Shown here piece by piece: positions 18,581-26,956 of a DNA stretch of 64,000 bases. Numbering within the stretch: the stretch's first letter is position 1; each line of letters opens with the position of its first letter. The stretch comes from an uncultured Bacilli bacterium (GTDB taxonomy: Bacteria; Bacillota_I; Bacilli_A; RFN20; CAG-288). The position numbers and the translations under genes were made by a program. The stretch lies in contig CALVMW010000001.1 in assembly GCA_944349335.1 (NCBI GenBank), positions 487,671-551,670 on the forward strand. Direction: 5' to 3'. The notes under the pieces were generated by a model, which did no database searches, had not been told where the DNA came from, and was given only the letters and a program-made list of their open reading frames with translations.

Positions 18581-18977
18581 TATCTAGCTGAACTATCTGA
18601 TGAAATTGCCGTAATAATTGTTCCTCCTAATAGTACAAAATTGACGAACCAACACGACTTATTGCTAAGAACAAAATAGCTACAATCGACTCGACTAACA
18701 ACAATCAACTAACAACAAACGAATAACACCTAAACAACACGTAACAACTAAACTTCGTTCAGCTAGCTTCCTTTAAACTATTTATGCCATGGCTTTCTTC
18801 TAAATAGTCTCTTAGCATTTCACATCCTTTGTTTACAAATTCATCAACTAACGATTTTTTGGGCTTTTACCCTGTGAGCTTAACACTCGATTTAAGTAAT
18901 TTAGAATAGTGCAAACAAATAATTTAAGAAGATGTAACCTTCCCTATCCGGAAGCAGATAAAGAAGATGCTGTAGTC
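18534..18977 (-). ncRNA. Candidate large structured non-coding RNA (unassigned)
   Basis: About 440-480 nt of leftward-transcribed DNA lie between the HPr-like stop (19019) and a strong terminator, with no long open frame. Perfect long-range pairing is possible between 18757-18766 and 18584-18593 (10 bp), enclosing a domain of about 160 nt; there is an 8-bp hairpin (18777-18784 with 18801-18808) and a 5-bp CTTCC/GGAAG hairpin near 18936-18951. The domain contains a GTT-rich, C-poor single-strand-like tract (18700-18755). It lacks the conserved cores of RNase P RNA and tmRNA. The 5' end is not known; it could also be a long 3' UTR of the HPr-like gene. Confidence 0.5.
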
Positions 18978-18999
18978 TATATCATACAAGTATGATATA
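18978..18999. repeat. 22-bp perfect palindrome at the 5' side of the ncRNA candidate
   Basis: Two perfect 10-base arms (TATATCATAC and GTATGATATA) flank a 2-base centre. No T tract follows on either strand, so it is not a classical terminator. It sits about 20 bp after the HPr-like stop. It may be an operator for the RNA downstream or an RNA hairpin that separates the two transcripts. Confidence 0.6.
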
Positions 19000-19018
19000 T
19001 CGAAATTAGACAATGGTG

Positions 19019-19285
19019 TTAGAAGCTGTACTCATTGCAGAGCTTTTCGAATCCAGCTTTAGCTGAATCCTCATCTTCGCCAGAAAAAGTAATAGTCAAG
19101 ACTGCTCCGCGTGAAATTGGAGCTAAAGCAAAAACATTCATGATCGACTTGAGATCACATTCATCACCATTCTCTAGTTTCAGACGAATATCGCACTTGT
19201 GATGATTAGCTTCTTCGACTAATTCAGCGCTAGAGCGAGAAGTTAATCCGCCCATATCGTTGATTTTAATTGTGTAGCTTGTCAT
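19019..19285 (-). CDS. HPr-like protein lacking the phosphoryl-acceptor His15 (Crh-like)
   Basis: An 88-residue HPr-fold protein. Aligned with HPr, the active-site GIHARPA becomes GLTSRSS, so His15 is Thr15 and Pro18 is Ser18, and it cannot pass phosphate in the sugar phosphotransferase system. The regulatory serine region is kept as LKSIMNVFAL (Ser47), followed by SRGAVLTI and GEDEDSA. Crh of Bacillus also lacks His15 and acts only as a Ser46-P corepressor of CcpA; the same is inferred here. ATG 19285 is used; GTG 19297 overlaps the AAGGG site. Its promoter carries a cre-like site. Confidence 0.85.
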   Translation of the reverse strand: MTSYTIKINDMGGLTSRSSAELVEEANHHKCDIRLKLENGDECDLKSIMNVFALAPISRGAVLTITFSGEDEDSAKAGFEKLCNEYSF

Positions 19286-19301
19286 ATTTCTTAGCACCCT
19301 T

Positions 19302-19330
19302 ATTATAATCGATTGTGGAAGCGATTACAA
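19302..19330 (-). promoter_or_regulatory. Promoter of the HPr-like gene
   Basis: TTGTAA (19330-19325) and a perfect TATAAT (19307-19302) are separated by 17 bp, 17 bp before ATG 19285. The cre-like site covers the -35 and spacer. Confidence 0.8.
19316..19329 (-). promoter_or_regulatory. cre-like CcpA operator over the HPr-like promoter
   Basis: TGTAATCGCTTCCA matches 13 of 14 positions of TGWAANCGNTNWCA. It overlaps the -35 element, a position where CcpA represses. This suggests that the Crh-like protein is under feedback from carbon catabolite control. The CcpA gene itself is not in the window. Confidence 0.6.
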
Positions 19331-19363
19331 GTAATATTTGCAATCTTTATAATATCTCTAAAA

Positions 19364-19386
19364 TAAAAAATCCTGGTTGTACCAGG
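19364..19386 (-). terminator. Terminator after tRNA-Ile
   Basis: CCTGGT and ACCAGG form a 6-bp stem with a 3-nt loop, followed on the minus strand by a T tract. It lies 14 bp after the tRNA CCA end. Confidence 0.85.
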
Positions 19387-19400
19387 AATAATTTTCAAGA

Positions 19401-19477
19401 TGGTGGGTCTTAGTAGGCTTGAACTACCGACCTTGCGCTTATCAAGCGCACGCTCTAACCAACTGAGCTAAAGACCC
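19401..19477 (-). tRNA. tRNA-Ile (GAT), CCA encoded
   Basis: A full cloverleaf of 77 nt: acceptor GGGTCTT/AAGACCC, D arm GCTC/GAGC, anticodon stem GCGC/GCGC with loop TTGATAA, anticodon GAT at 19443-19441, T loop TTCAAGC, discriminator A and encoded CCA. It has its own promoter and terminator. Confidence 0.95.
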
Positions 19478-19492
19478 GTTTAAGCGAAAATA

Positions 19493-19521
19493 ATTTTATC
19501 GCATACTGATGATAATGTCAA
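19493..19521 (-). promoter_or_regulatory. Promoter of tRNA-Ile
   Basis: A consensus TTGACA (19521-19516) and TAAAAT (19498-19493) with 17-bp spacing, 16 bp before the first tRNA base. Confidence 0.85.
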
Positions 19522-19584
19522 TAATAATAAATATTTTTTTATAAATCTATCTTACTACAATTATTTGAGGTCTTTTTTCTATCC

Positions 19585-19613
19585 TTGATAAATACATATT
19601 AAAATAATAAAAT
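19585..19613 (+). promoter_or_regulatory. Promoter of the ferredoxin gene
   Basis: TTGATA (19585-19590) and TAAAAT (19608-19613) with 17-bp spacing, 24 bp before ATG 19638. Confidence 0.7.
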
Positions 19614-19637
19614 AAAAAGGACTCGGAGGTCAAAAAT

Positions 19638-19829
19638 ATGGCAAAAAAAGTTAGAATCGATGAAGAAGCTTGCATCGGTTGCGGTGCTTGCACAGGTATC
19701 TGCCCTGACATCTTCGCTATCAACGATGCTGGTAAGGCTGCTGTAGTTGCTGAACCTACAGATGCTGATGACGCTTCTGTTGATGAAGCTGTCGCTAGCT
19801 GCCCTGTCTCAGCTATCTCTGCTGAATAA
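19638..19829 (+). CDS. fer: Single [4Fe-4S] ferredoxin
   Basis: A 63-residue electron carrier. The cluster ligands are in CIGCGACTGICPD (residues 12-24), with the fourth cysteine in CPVSAI near the C-terminus; this is the Bacillus/Thermotoga one-cluster type. The protein is acidic with Ala- and Asp-rich linkers. CGGAGG precedes the ATG. It is monocistronic, with its own promoter and terminator, and GC content looks higher than in neighbours, as usual for a highly expressed gene. Confidence 0.93.
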   Translation: MAKKVRIDEEACIGCGACTGICPDIFAINDAGKAAVVAEPTDADDASVDEAVASCPVSAISAE

Positions 19830-19836
19830 GCTATAA

Positions 19837-19859
19837 GCTGCTACTTAGCAGCTTTTTTT
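19837..19859 (+). terminator. Terminator after ferredoxin
   Basis: GCTGCT and AGCAGC form a 6-bp stem with a 4-nt loop, then seven T. The stop codon of the opposing rluB lies inside the loop. Confidence 0.85.
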
Positions 19860-20581
19860 GTGCACAATTTACTTAAACTAAGTATTTCTTCTTTTGTTAA
19901 TTCTTTAAATTCGCCAGGTTTTAAATCTTCTAAAAAGATATTTCCGATCCTTACTCTTTTTAAATTGATCACTTCATGATGTAATGTCTCCATCATGCGA
20001 CGAACTTCTCTTTTCTTTCCTTCATGAATAATAATAGAAAAAGTTAAACTATCCCGATGCTTTTCTAGTAACTTTGCTTTAGCAGGATAAGCTTTATATG
20101 CATACTTAGCTATATACAAACCTTTAGCTAATTTTTCAATCTCGTCACCTTTATATTCTCCTAAACAAGTTACAATATACTCTTTTTCTGGAGATGTAGA
20201 AGGATGCATAATTAAGTTAGAAAAATTACCATCATCAGTTAGTAAAATCAAACCTTCAGAATCATAATCTAATCTTCCTATTGGAAAAAGGCGACCATAA
20301 CTTAGAGGAATTAAATCTATAATAGTCTTTCTTCCTTGCGGATCATCGCAAGTAGTAATATAGCCACGAGGTTTATAAACTTTTAAATAATGATGATCCT
20401 TTCTTATTTGAAGCACTTTACCATCAATAGCAACAACATCATCCACTGAACAAGTCGAACCTAATTTATCGATTAAAATACCATTTACTGTTACTTTTTT
20501 GTTAACAATATATTCCTCGGCTTTTCTTCTTGAGCAAAAGCCACTATCTGCAATAAATTTCTGTAATCTTACTTTTTCCAT
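19841..20581 (-). CDS. rluB: Large-subunit rRNA pseudouridine synthase RluB-like
   Basis: A 246-residue enzyme that would isomerise U2605 of 23S rRNA. It starts with an S4 domain (RLQKFIADSGFCSRRKAEE), and the catalytic Asp lies in GRLDYDSEGLILLTDDG. The NLKRVRIGN and LKPGEFKEL segments are RluB/YpuL signatures. Single gene on the minus strand, convergent with ferredoxin. Confidence 0.92.
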   Translation of the reverse strand: MEKVRLQKFIADSGFCSRRKAEEYIVNKKVTVNGILIDKLGSTCSVDDVVAIDGKVLQIRKDHHYLKVYKPRGYITTCDDPQGRKTIIDLIPLSYGRLFPIGRLDYDSEGLILLTDDGNFSNLIMHPSTSPEKEYIVTCLGEYKGDEIEKLAKGLYIAKYAYKAYPAKAKLLEKHRDSLTFSIIIHEGKKREVRRMMETLHHEVINLKRVRIGNIFLEDLKPGEFKELTKEEILSLSKLCTKKAAK

Positions 20582-20679
20582 ATATAAATAGTTTAATTGA
20601 TACTAAATTGATAAACAACCTTTGGATAATACTAAAAAATATGCAATAATAATCATACCATCAAGGTGGAGGTAAGCAT

Positions 20680-21402
20680 ATGAAAAACAAAATTTTAGTG
20701 ATGATTCCTTGTTTTACAAAAAAAGACTATCCTCAAGATAATATTTATTGTCCTATTGAAGTTGGTGCTTATTATAAAAAGATTCATTTTCTTTCTTTAC
20801 GCGACGATCAAGGAACAAACATCTCTGATAGATTTGAAACTTTTCAAGGTCTCTCTGCCCTTTATTTTGCTTATCAAAACCTCACCTATGATACTTTAGG
20901 CGTTTTATATGATAATTATTACTTTACTAAAAATCACAAAAGGGATTTAAATAAAGTTATTACTGAAAATGATATAGTTACTTATTTAAATAATTATTCA
21001 CTTATCTTCCCTAAAAAGAAATTACATTTAAAAACAACAAATCATCAATTATTAGATGAATATTATTCTGAAAAAGTTATTCTAGCTATCTCTAACTTAA
21101 TAAATAAAGAATACAATGATTACTTCGAATTATTTAAAAAATATTTAAAAATGCGCTCATCATATCAATATCCTTTATTTATCATTAAAAAAGAGGAAGT
21201 CGAAGAATTTTTAACTTTCTTCTTCGGTATTCTTTTTAAAATTGAAAAGATCACTTCTGATAATCTTAATCAAATAGCCACAATGATAATGTATCTTTAC
21301 ATAAAGAAGAATAAGAAAAAATGTAAGCATGTCCCTATTATCAATATGTCCAAAACTCCACTTATTGATAAAATTTATAACGCTTTAAAGAAGAAAAAAT
21401 AA
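20680..21402 (+). CDS. DUF4422-type glycosyltransferase-like protein
   Basis: A 240-residue protein resembling DUF4422 (capsule) proteins: an IPCFTKKDYPQDNIYCPIEVGA start, a DDQGTNISDRFETFQGLSALYFAYQN block in the place of the family's GDNIS and ELTALYW motifs, LGVLYDNYYF in the place of the HYRRYF motif, and IIKKEEVEEF. The HYRRY motif is altered to LYDNYYF, so activity is uncertain. GGTGGAGG precedes the ATG. First gene of a run of five on the plus strand (20680-25332) for a surface glycan. Confidence 0.65.
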   Translation: MKNKILVMIPCFTKKDYPQDNIYCPIEVGAYYKKIHFLSLRDDQGTNISDRFETFQGLSALYFAYQNLTYDTLGVLYDNYYFTKNHKRDLNKVITENDIVTYLNNYSLIFPKKKLHLKTTNHQLLDEYYSEKVILAISNLINKEYNDYFELFKKYLKMRSSYQYPLFIIKKEEVEEFLTFFFGILFKIEKITSDNLNQIATMIMYLYIKKNKKKCKHVPIINMSKTPLIDKIYNALKKKK

Positions 21403-21403
21403 A

Positions 21404-22468
21404 ATGAAGAACATTCTTATCTTCATCGATATTCTCGGAGTATATAAGGCGAGTGATAATAGAATCCTTAACATTATTAGTTTAGCTGACTATACGAAAT
21501 ATCGATTTACTATTTTTGCTAATATAATCACCAAAGATATGTTAGAAAAATTAAAAGAACAAAACGTCGAATACTTTATCTTCTGTGACCAAGAAGAAAA
21601 AAGCATTTTTAAGCGAGCAAAAATAGCTAAGGAAAAAATCGAAGCAGCTATAACTAAGAAAAATTATACTTGCGCTGATCTTTATTTAAATTCTTCATTA
21701 TTTTTCCCTATAGCTAAACTATGTAAAAAAGCTTCATTAAATACAATTATTCATAAAATTGAAAATCGTGACTTAAATCCTCTTCTACATATACTTGATA
21801 AGTTTCTCACTTTATTTAAAATGCCTAAAGCTGATCGTTATATTGCAACTAGTAAAACCGAAGGTAGAAAGTTATTCTTACCCCATATTATTAAATCTAA
21901 TAAATTTACTGTTATCCCTGATGCTATTGTTGCAAATGATTATTGTTTCTCGGAAAAGAATAGAGTGGAATATCGCCATATCTTAAATGCTAAACTTGAT
22001 ACACTTCTAGTTTTGTGTGTTACTAAAAATTATCATAGTGCATTAAAAATAGTTGAATTATTTAAAAGTATTAAAGCGAATCGGCCTGATTCTCTTCTTT
22101 ATATTTATTGTAAAGATAATAAAAAGATAAAGGTAGATGATGAAAATATCGTAATTCAAAAACTAAAATTCTTTAATCGAATTTATGATCCTTTTGATTG
22201 TTTAGTTTTACTTGATGATGATTATCATCTTAATCCCTATTTAATCGAAGCTCAAACTAATGGTTTAAAATGTATCGTCAATCAAGATTTTTCTTTCCAT
22301 TTAACATATTCACCTTTAACTGTTACTTGTAATATTAAAGATACGGATAAATTAATAGATCACATTCTCTCTTCTCGTATCTGTTCACATATCGATTTAG
22401 TTCATTTAACACGTGAACAAGGCTTTGATGCTTGTGCTCAAGCTTTAAAAATCATCTCTTATTACTAA
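21404..22468 (+). CDS. Family 4-like glycosyltransferase
   Basis: A 354-residue cytoplasmic protein with two Rossmann halves. The middle holds PKADRYIATSKTEGRKLF and KFTVIPDAIVANDY, matching the acceptor-side end of GT4 enzymes; the C-terminal half (PFDCLVLLDDDYHLNPYLIEAQTNGLKCI) corresponds to the E-x7-E nucleotide-sugar region, here reduced to a single Glu in LIEAQ. Donor and acceptor cannot be told. It starts one base after the DUF4422 stop. Confidence 0.65.
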   Translation: MKNILIFIDILGVYKASDNRILNIISLADYTKYRFTIFANIITKDMLEKLKEQNVEYFIFCDQEEKSIFKRAKIAKEKIEAAITKKNYTCADLYLNSSLFFPIAKLCKKASLNTIIHKIENRDLNPLLHILDKFLTLFKMPKADRYIATSKTEGRKLFLPHIIKSNKFTVIPDAIVANDYCFSEKNRVEYRHILNAKLDTLLVLCVTKNYHSALKIVELFKSIKANRPDSLLYIYCKDNKKIKVDDENIVIQKLKFFNRIYDPFDCLVLLDDDYHLNPYLIEAQTNGLKCIVNQDFSFHLTYSPLTVTCNIKDTDKLIDHILSSRICSHIDLVHLTREQGFDACAQALKIISYY

Positions 22469-22496
22469 TTTCATGTTATACTTACAGAGGTTAAAC

Positions 22497-23408
22497 ATGC
22501 AAAAAATAAAAAAACAATATAAAGCTATCACAAAATATTTCAATATAAAAACAACAATAAAATATCTTTTTTTTAAGTTTTTTATAGAAGATACTCGAAA
22601 AAATGAAATATCATTTTTTGCTTCTTCAGCTGAGAAAAAATATGGATATATCGGTGAAAATAATCATAAAAATTCCTTTAATCCTTCACAAGTAGAAGGA
22701 AAAAATATTTACGTCTTCTATTATGAAGGAATTGATAAAGCGAGCGACACTGTTAAATTATGTTTAAAATCGATCGGTCGTTTTAACTCATCATATCAAA
22801 TCAAAGTTATCGATAAAAATAATATAACTTCTTATTTAGAAGATGATGATTTAGTTTATCGATATTTTAAAGAGGGAGATATTCCTTTAAAAGCTTTTAG
22901 CGATTATTTTAAATTTACAATATTAGAAAAATATGGCGGTTACTTTATTGAGCCTGACCTCCTCTTCTTAAATAGTTTTAATCTCTCTTCTCTTTTCCCT
23001 AAAGATGGTGATTTTGCTTGCTTATATTCAGAACCAGCTTCTATTCAGATTATAAAAGGTAATAAATTTCCTTATTTGCCCTATATAATCGGAGCTAAAA
23101 AAGGTAGCTTATTAGTAAAAACAATTAGAAAAACTCTTTATGATTATTATAAAAACTATCATTATCTTTACTCCACTTATATCGCTGATTTAATTATTTA
23201 TACTTTTTATAATCATCAAGTAGATGGAGATGTTTTAAAGAAAATAAAACCTTATAAAGATGATATCTTCTATGCAAAAAAACATAATTATATAATCAGC
23301 GAAGAAGATCAGCTTTATTATTATAGAAAGATACCTCAAAAATTAGATAAATCTATATCTTTGGATGACAAAACACAGAAGATGATATCTTCTGCTTTAG
23401 AAAGATGA
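22497..23408 (+). CDS. GT32-like glycosyltransferase
   Basis: ATG 22497 is preferred because AGAGG lies 7 bases upstream; an in-frame ATG at 22473 has none. The approximately 303 residues show the sugar-transferase block of the DXD/GT32 group: YVFYYEGIDKASDTVKLCLKSIGRF, then KAFSDYFKFTILEKYGGYFIEPD, where EPD takes the place of the DXD metal site. Such proteins transfer a sugar onto capsule or teichoic acid chains. It overlaps the RmlB-like gene by 4 bp. Confidence 0.72.
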   Translation: MQKIKKQYKAITKYFNIKTTIKYLFFKFFIEDTRKNEISFFASSAEKKYGYIGENNHKNSFNPSQVEGKNIYVFYYEGIDKASDTVKLCLKSIGRFNSSYQIKVIDKNNITSYLEDDDLVYRYFKEGDIPLKAFSDYFKFTILEKYGGYFIEPDLLFLNSFNLSSLFPKDGDFACLYSEPASIQIIKGNKFPYLPYIIGAKKGSLLVKTIRKTLYDYYKNYHYLYSTYIADLIIYTFYNHQVDGDVLKKIKPYKDDIFYAKKHNYIISEEDQLYYYRKIPQKLDKSISLDDKTQKMISSALER

Positions 23409-24352
23409 ACATACTTATAACAGGGGCAGCCGGTTTTATCGGTAGTAATTATCTTCGTCATTTTTATAACAATAAAGATAATTTTATCATTGTCGATCTT
23501 TTAACTTACGCTGGCAATATCAATAACATAAAAAACTTATTAGAGAAGAAAAATATCTTTTTTAATAAAGCAGATATTGCTGATTCAGTAAAGATGGCTG
23601 AAATATTTAATGAATATCCTATCGATATTGTGATTAATTTTGCAGCTGAAAGCCATGTAGATCGTTCTTTTAATTCTCCTTTACTTTTCTTTAAAACAAA
23701 CACGTATGGAACTGGTGTTCTTTTAGAAGAAGGAAGAAAACACATGATTAAACATTTTCACCAAGTATCTACTGATGAAGTATATGGTGAAAGTGATTAT
23801 GATGATAAAGTTAAAAAAGATGAATCTTCTTTTCTTAATCCAACCTCACCTTATGCTAGCTCAAAAGCTGCAAGTGACCTCTTAGTTCTTTCTTATTATC
23901 ATTCCTATAAACTAAATGTTACTATTTCACGTTCTTCTAATAATTATGGTCCTTATCAAAATAAAGAAAAACTAATACCTCTTATAATCGATAAAGCTCT
24001 TAAAGAAGAAAAGATACCTATTTATGGTAAAGGAGAAGAAAAGAGAGATTATATTTATGTTTTAGATCATTGTTTAGCAATAAATAAAATAATTACAGAA
24101 GGAAAAATAGGTGAAATATATAATATTTCTAGTGAAAAAGAAATTTGTAATCTAGATTTAGCAAAATATCTTTTAAAAAAATTAAATAAGAAAGAAGAAC
24201 TTATCGAATTTGTTAATCAACGAAAATTTAATGATAAAAGGTATAATATATCAAGTAAGAAGATTAAAGAGGAATTAAACTTTACTCTTCTTACATCTTT
24301 TGAAGAAGGCCTCGATAAAACAATTCAATTTTATATAAATGAGAATAAATAA
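23405..24352 (+). CDS. rmlB: NAD-dependent sugar dehydratase, RmlB-like
   Basis: A 315-residue extended short-chain dehydrogenase with the NAD loop GAAGFIGSN, NFAAESHVDRS, catalytic STDEVYG (Thr-Asp-Glu) and YASSKAASD (Tyr-x3-Lys), characteristic of dTDP-glucose 4,6-dehydratase. rmlA, rmlC and rmlD are not in the window, so the product may be used for another 6-deoxy sugar or the rest may lie elsewhere. The ATG overlaps the GT32-like stop. Confidence 0.85.
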   Translation: MNILITGAAGFIGSNYLRHFYNNKDNFIIVDLLTYAGNINNIKNLLEKKNIFFNKADIADSVKMAEIFNEYPIDIVINFAAESHVDRSFNSPLLFFKTNTYGTGVLLEEGRKHMIKHFHQVSTDEVYGESDYDDKVKKDESSFLNPTSPYASSKAASDLLVLSYYHSYKLNVTISRSSNNYGPYQNKEKLIPLIIDKALKEEKIPIYGKGEEKRDYIYVLDHCLAINKIITEGKIGEIYNISSEKEICNLDLAKYLLKKLNKKEELIEFVNQRKFNDKRYNISSKKIKEELNFTLLTSFEEGLDKTIQFYINENK

Positions 24353-24363
24353 AAGGAGGATGT

Positions 24364-25332
24364 ATGAAAATTCTTAAAAAGGTATTAACAGTTATCGTAT
24401 CAATTCTAGTTTTTATTTTAATAGCAATATTCCTCTGGTTTGCTGTTTGGAATAGTGTTAAATTTGCTGTATTTTCTGATTTCTATAATATTCAGCATTC
24501 AGTTACAAAAATACCTGGCATCAATGATAACTTTGTTCCTCAAGGCATCACAGTTACTGATGAATACTACATAACAAGCGGATATATGTCAACTGATGAA
24601 GCTAGCCGCATCTATCATACTGATACTGAAGGAAATTATGCATTTACTGAAATATATAAAGATGGAAAACCATCAAGAATGCACGCGGGTGGAATCGCTG
24701 ATTATAATGACACTTTATTTATCGCTAATAGTGAACAAATTCATCTTTTATCTTTAGATGAAGCCTTAACTTATCAACATACAGAAATTACAAAATCTGT
24801 TCCTGTAAACAACGCTGCTTCTTTTGTTTTTATCAAAAATGATTATCTCTTTGTCGGAGAATTTAATGATAATGAACATTATATAACTTCCAATCCTTAT
24901 GCAAGCGCTGATGAAGATGAACATAGAGCAATAGTTTCTCAATATACAATAAGCTCAATATTAGAAGAAGAAAACCCTGATCCTGTCGCTATCTATAGTA
25001 TTCGTGATAGAGTGCAAGGATTTGCAATTACAGATGAAGGAAAGATCGTTTTATCTACTTCATGGGGAACTTCTGCTTCTCACTTCTATGTCTATGATTT
25101 AGGTTTTGATCCTTCAAAAGAACTACTTTTACCTGATATAGAAGATAATAATACCCCTGTATATATCTTAGATAAAAATAACCTTATTGAAGATATTAAA
25201 GCTCCTTCAATGAGTGAAGATTTAGACTATTATGATGGATATGTTATATCTTTAAGTGAATCAGCTTCTAATAAGTATATCTATGGAAAATTATTCTTTT
25301 ATACAGATATTTATGCTTTAGATATCAGATAG
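24364..25332 (+). CDS. Membrane-anchored extracellular protein, probable beta-propeller
   Basis: A 322-residue protein with one N-terminal membrane helix (about 5-30) and a long extracellular part. The latter has repeated blade-like segments (VPQGITVTDEYYITSGYM, GGIADYNDTLFIANSEQ, FVFIKNDYLFVGEF, QGFAITDEGKIVLSTSWG) suggesting a propeller. AAAGGAGG precedes the ATG. It closes the glycan cluster and may act on or bind the surface polymer, but no family was recognised. Its end overlaps the convergent permease by 8 bp. Confidence 0.6.
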   Translation: MKILKKVLTVIVSILVFILIAIFLWFAVWNSVKFAVFSDFYNIQHSVTKIPGINDNFVPQGITVTDEYYITSGYMSTDEASRIYHTDTEGNYAFTEIYKDGKPSRMHAGGIADYNDTLFIANSEQIHLLSLDEALTYQHTEITKSVPVNNAASFVFIKNDYLFVGEFNDNEHYITSNPYASADEDEHRAIVSQYTISSILEEENPDPVAIYSIRDRVQGFAITDEGKIVLSTSWGTSASHFYVYDLGFDPSKELLLPDIEDNNTPVYILDKNNLIEDIKAPSMSEDLDYYDGYVISLSESASNKYIYGKLFFYTDIYALDIR

Positions 25333-26956
25333 TTACATCTTTATTTAATAGATATGAAAATGATTTCTTAACTAAGAAATACAATAAAATATCTATTCCT
25401 AAGTAGAAAACTATATCAATAACTACTGCTAAATATAACATATTCGGTAAGAATAAAGAAAAAGTGATAATTGTAATTAAAGATAAAGCCGGGAAAAGAT
25501 AATTTGCAATTATAACAATAGCATTTCCCCAACCTTTTTGTAGTATTTCAATTGGATTATTGTAATCAAAATGAGAGAAAAATATTGAGATTAATAGATA
25601 AAGAAGATTGGAAGAAAAAGAATAAACAATTGAAAAAGGAATAGAAAGAATAATTGTATAAATATCAAAAGATAATAGGGGAAGAAACACAGAAAATAAA
25701 ATGATATTTATAAGACCAGTATAAATAAAACCAAAAGCTATCTTAGAAAAAATATAACTTGAACTTTTAAAAGGCATAGTTTTAATCAAATAAAAACTTT
25801 TTCCTTCTAATGGTAAAGATATATAAGATAAATATGGTTGTAAAGAAGCGGTTAAGACTAAAGCAAAAACAACTATAAATAATATATTTTTAGGAAGAGC
25901 TAACTCTTGAGAAAATGCAAAAAACGAAAGTAAGCTGATTCCTGATATTAACATAATAATAGAGTATATTAAGGAGCTAATAAAAAGTTGAGAATTTCTT
26001 GATAAAGAATAAAATTCTCTTCTTATAAAGAATAAGAAAGGATATTTCATAGCTAAAGAAAATACTTTATCTATATGGCTAGCCTTTTTCTTCTTATGAT
26101 GTGAACTTGTAGAATATAAACTTGTAAGATAGAACTTATCAGCCAAAAGAAAAGTGATAATTCCTATGACAACTAAAACAATTAACCCATATCCAACAAA
26201 TTGTAAATCTATAGGAGAATTAACAAGTATTACTTTACTAGGAATATAAGCAATCCAGTTTATAAAAGTTAAATTGCTATAAATTGTATGTATGCTATTT
26301 TCAATAGAAGTTATATCGTTACCTTCGATTGAAAAAAATATGCTAAAGATAAAACCTAAAACACCGATAAGAGCAAAGATTGTTGAATATAAAGATAAAG
26401 CGACTTTGCTAGTTTTAAAATGAATAAAAATTGAAAAGAATAAAGCAACTATAAAACTAATAAATGAAAGTAAAAGAGTTTCGATAATCGAAGCTAGAAT
26501 ACCAATAATATAACAATAAAATGGTAAATTAAAAGAGATGCAGGTGATAATACTTAAAGCGAGTAAAGAAGTCCCTCCATAAATAAATGAATAATAAATA
26601 TTTATTAAATACTTCGCTAAAAATAGTTCTCGTCCTTTAATCGGTAAAGGTAAAAAAGCTTCATCACCTTTATAAAAATAAATAGAAGGAGAAATAGCGA
26701 TAGACATAAATAAGCCGAAGAAAATAATACAAGTAAAATAAATATCAACATATTCAAAAATAGATTGGTTAGAAATATTTAATTTGCCTAAATTACTTGC
26801 GGACTCATAAAATAAAAATGCAAAATAAAAAACTAAAATGAGACCTGATATTAATTGAGGAATAAAAGGATTTCTCATTTTCTTTTGTCGTTTAGAAAAA
26901 GAGATAGAGAGAGAAGAATAATAAGTCGCTTTTAAAATAGAAAGAAATCTTTTCAT
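25325..26956 (-). CDS. ABC transporter permease (putative ABC exporter type)
   Basis: A 543-residue integral membrane protein with about twelve helices in two similar halves and a basic cytoplasmic middle loop (SSHHKKKKASH). The YKGDEAFLPLPIKGRELFLAK and SLPLEGKSFYLIKTMPFKSS segments, one per half, are typical of the duplicated ABC-2 exporter permeases found beside a single ATPase. Substrate unknown. It overlaps the ATPase gene by 4 bp. Confidence 0.85.
   Translation of the reverse strand: MKRFLSILKATYYSSLSISFSKRQKKMRNPFIPQLISGLILVFYFAFLFYESASNLGKLNISNQSIFEYVDIYFTCIIFFGLFMSIAISPSIYFYKGDEAFLPLPIKGRELFLAKYLINIYYSFIYGGTSLLALSIITCISFNLPFYCYIIGILASIIETLLLSFISFIVALFFSIFIHFKTSKVALSLYSTIFALIGVLGFIFSIFFSIEGNDITSIENSIHTIYSNLTFINWIAYIPSKVILVNSPIDLQFVGYGLIVLVVIGIITFLLADKFYLTSLYSTSSHHKKKKASHIDKVFSLAMKYPFLFFIRREFYSLSRNSQLFISSLIYSIIMLISGISLLSFFAFSQELALPKNILFIVVFALVLTASLQPYLSYISLPLEGKSFYLIKTMPFKSSSYIFSKIAFGFIYTGLINIILFSVFLPLLSFDIYTIILSIPFSIVYSFSSNLLYLLISIFFSHFDYNNPIEILQKGWGNAIVIIANYLFPALSLITIITFSLFLPNMLYLAVVIDIVFYLGIDILLYFLVKKSFSYLLNKDVTI

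Noticed and set aside
18760-18822. A 19-codon frame with AAGGA ribosome binding site on the minus strand
   Set aside because: It lies inside the 8-bp hairpin and the long-range pairing of the ncRNA candidate and has no known family; coding cannot be told from chance.
18534-19018. RNase P RNA or tmRNA on the minus strand
   Set aside because: The GAGGAAAGTCC core and ACAGAA element of RNase P RNA are missing, and there is neither a tRNA-like end nor an ALAA-type tag frame as in tmRNA.
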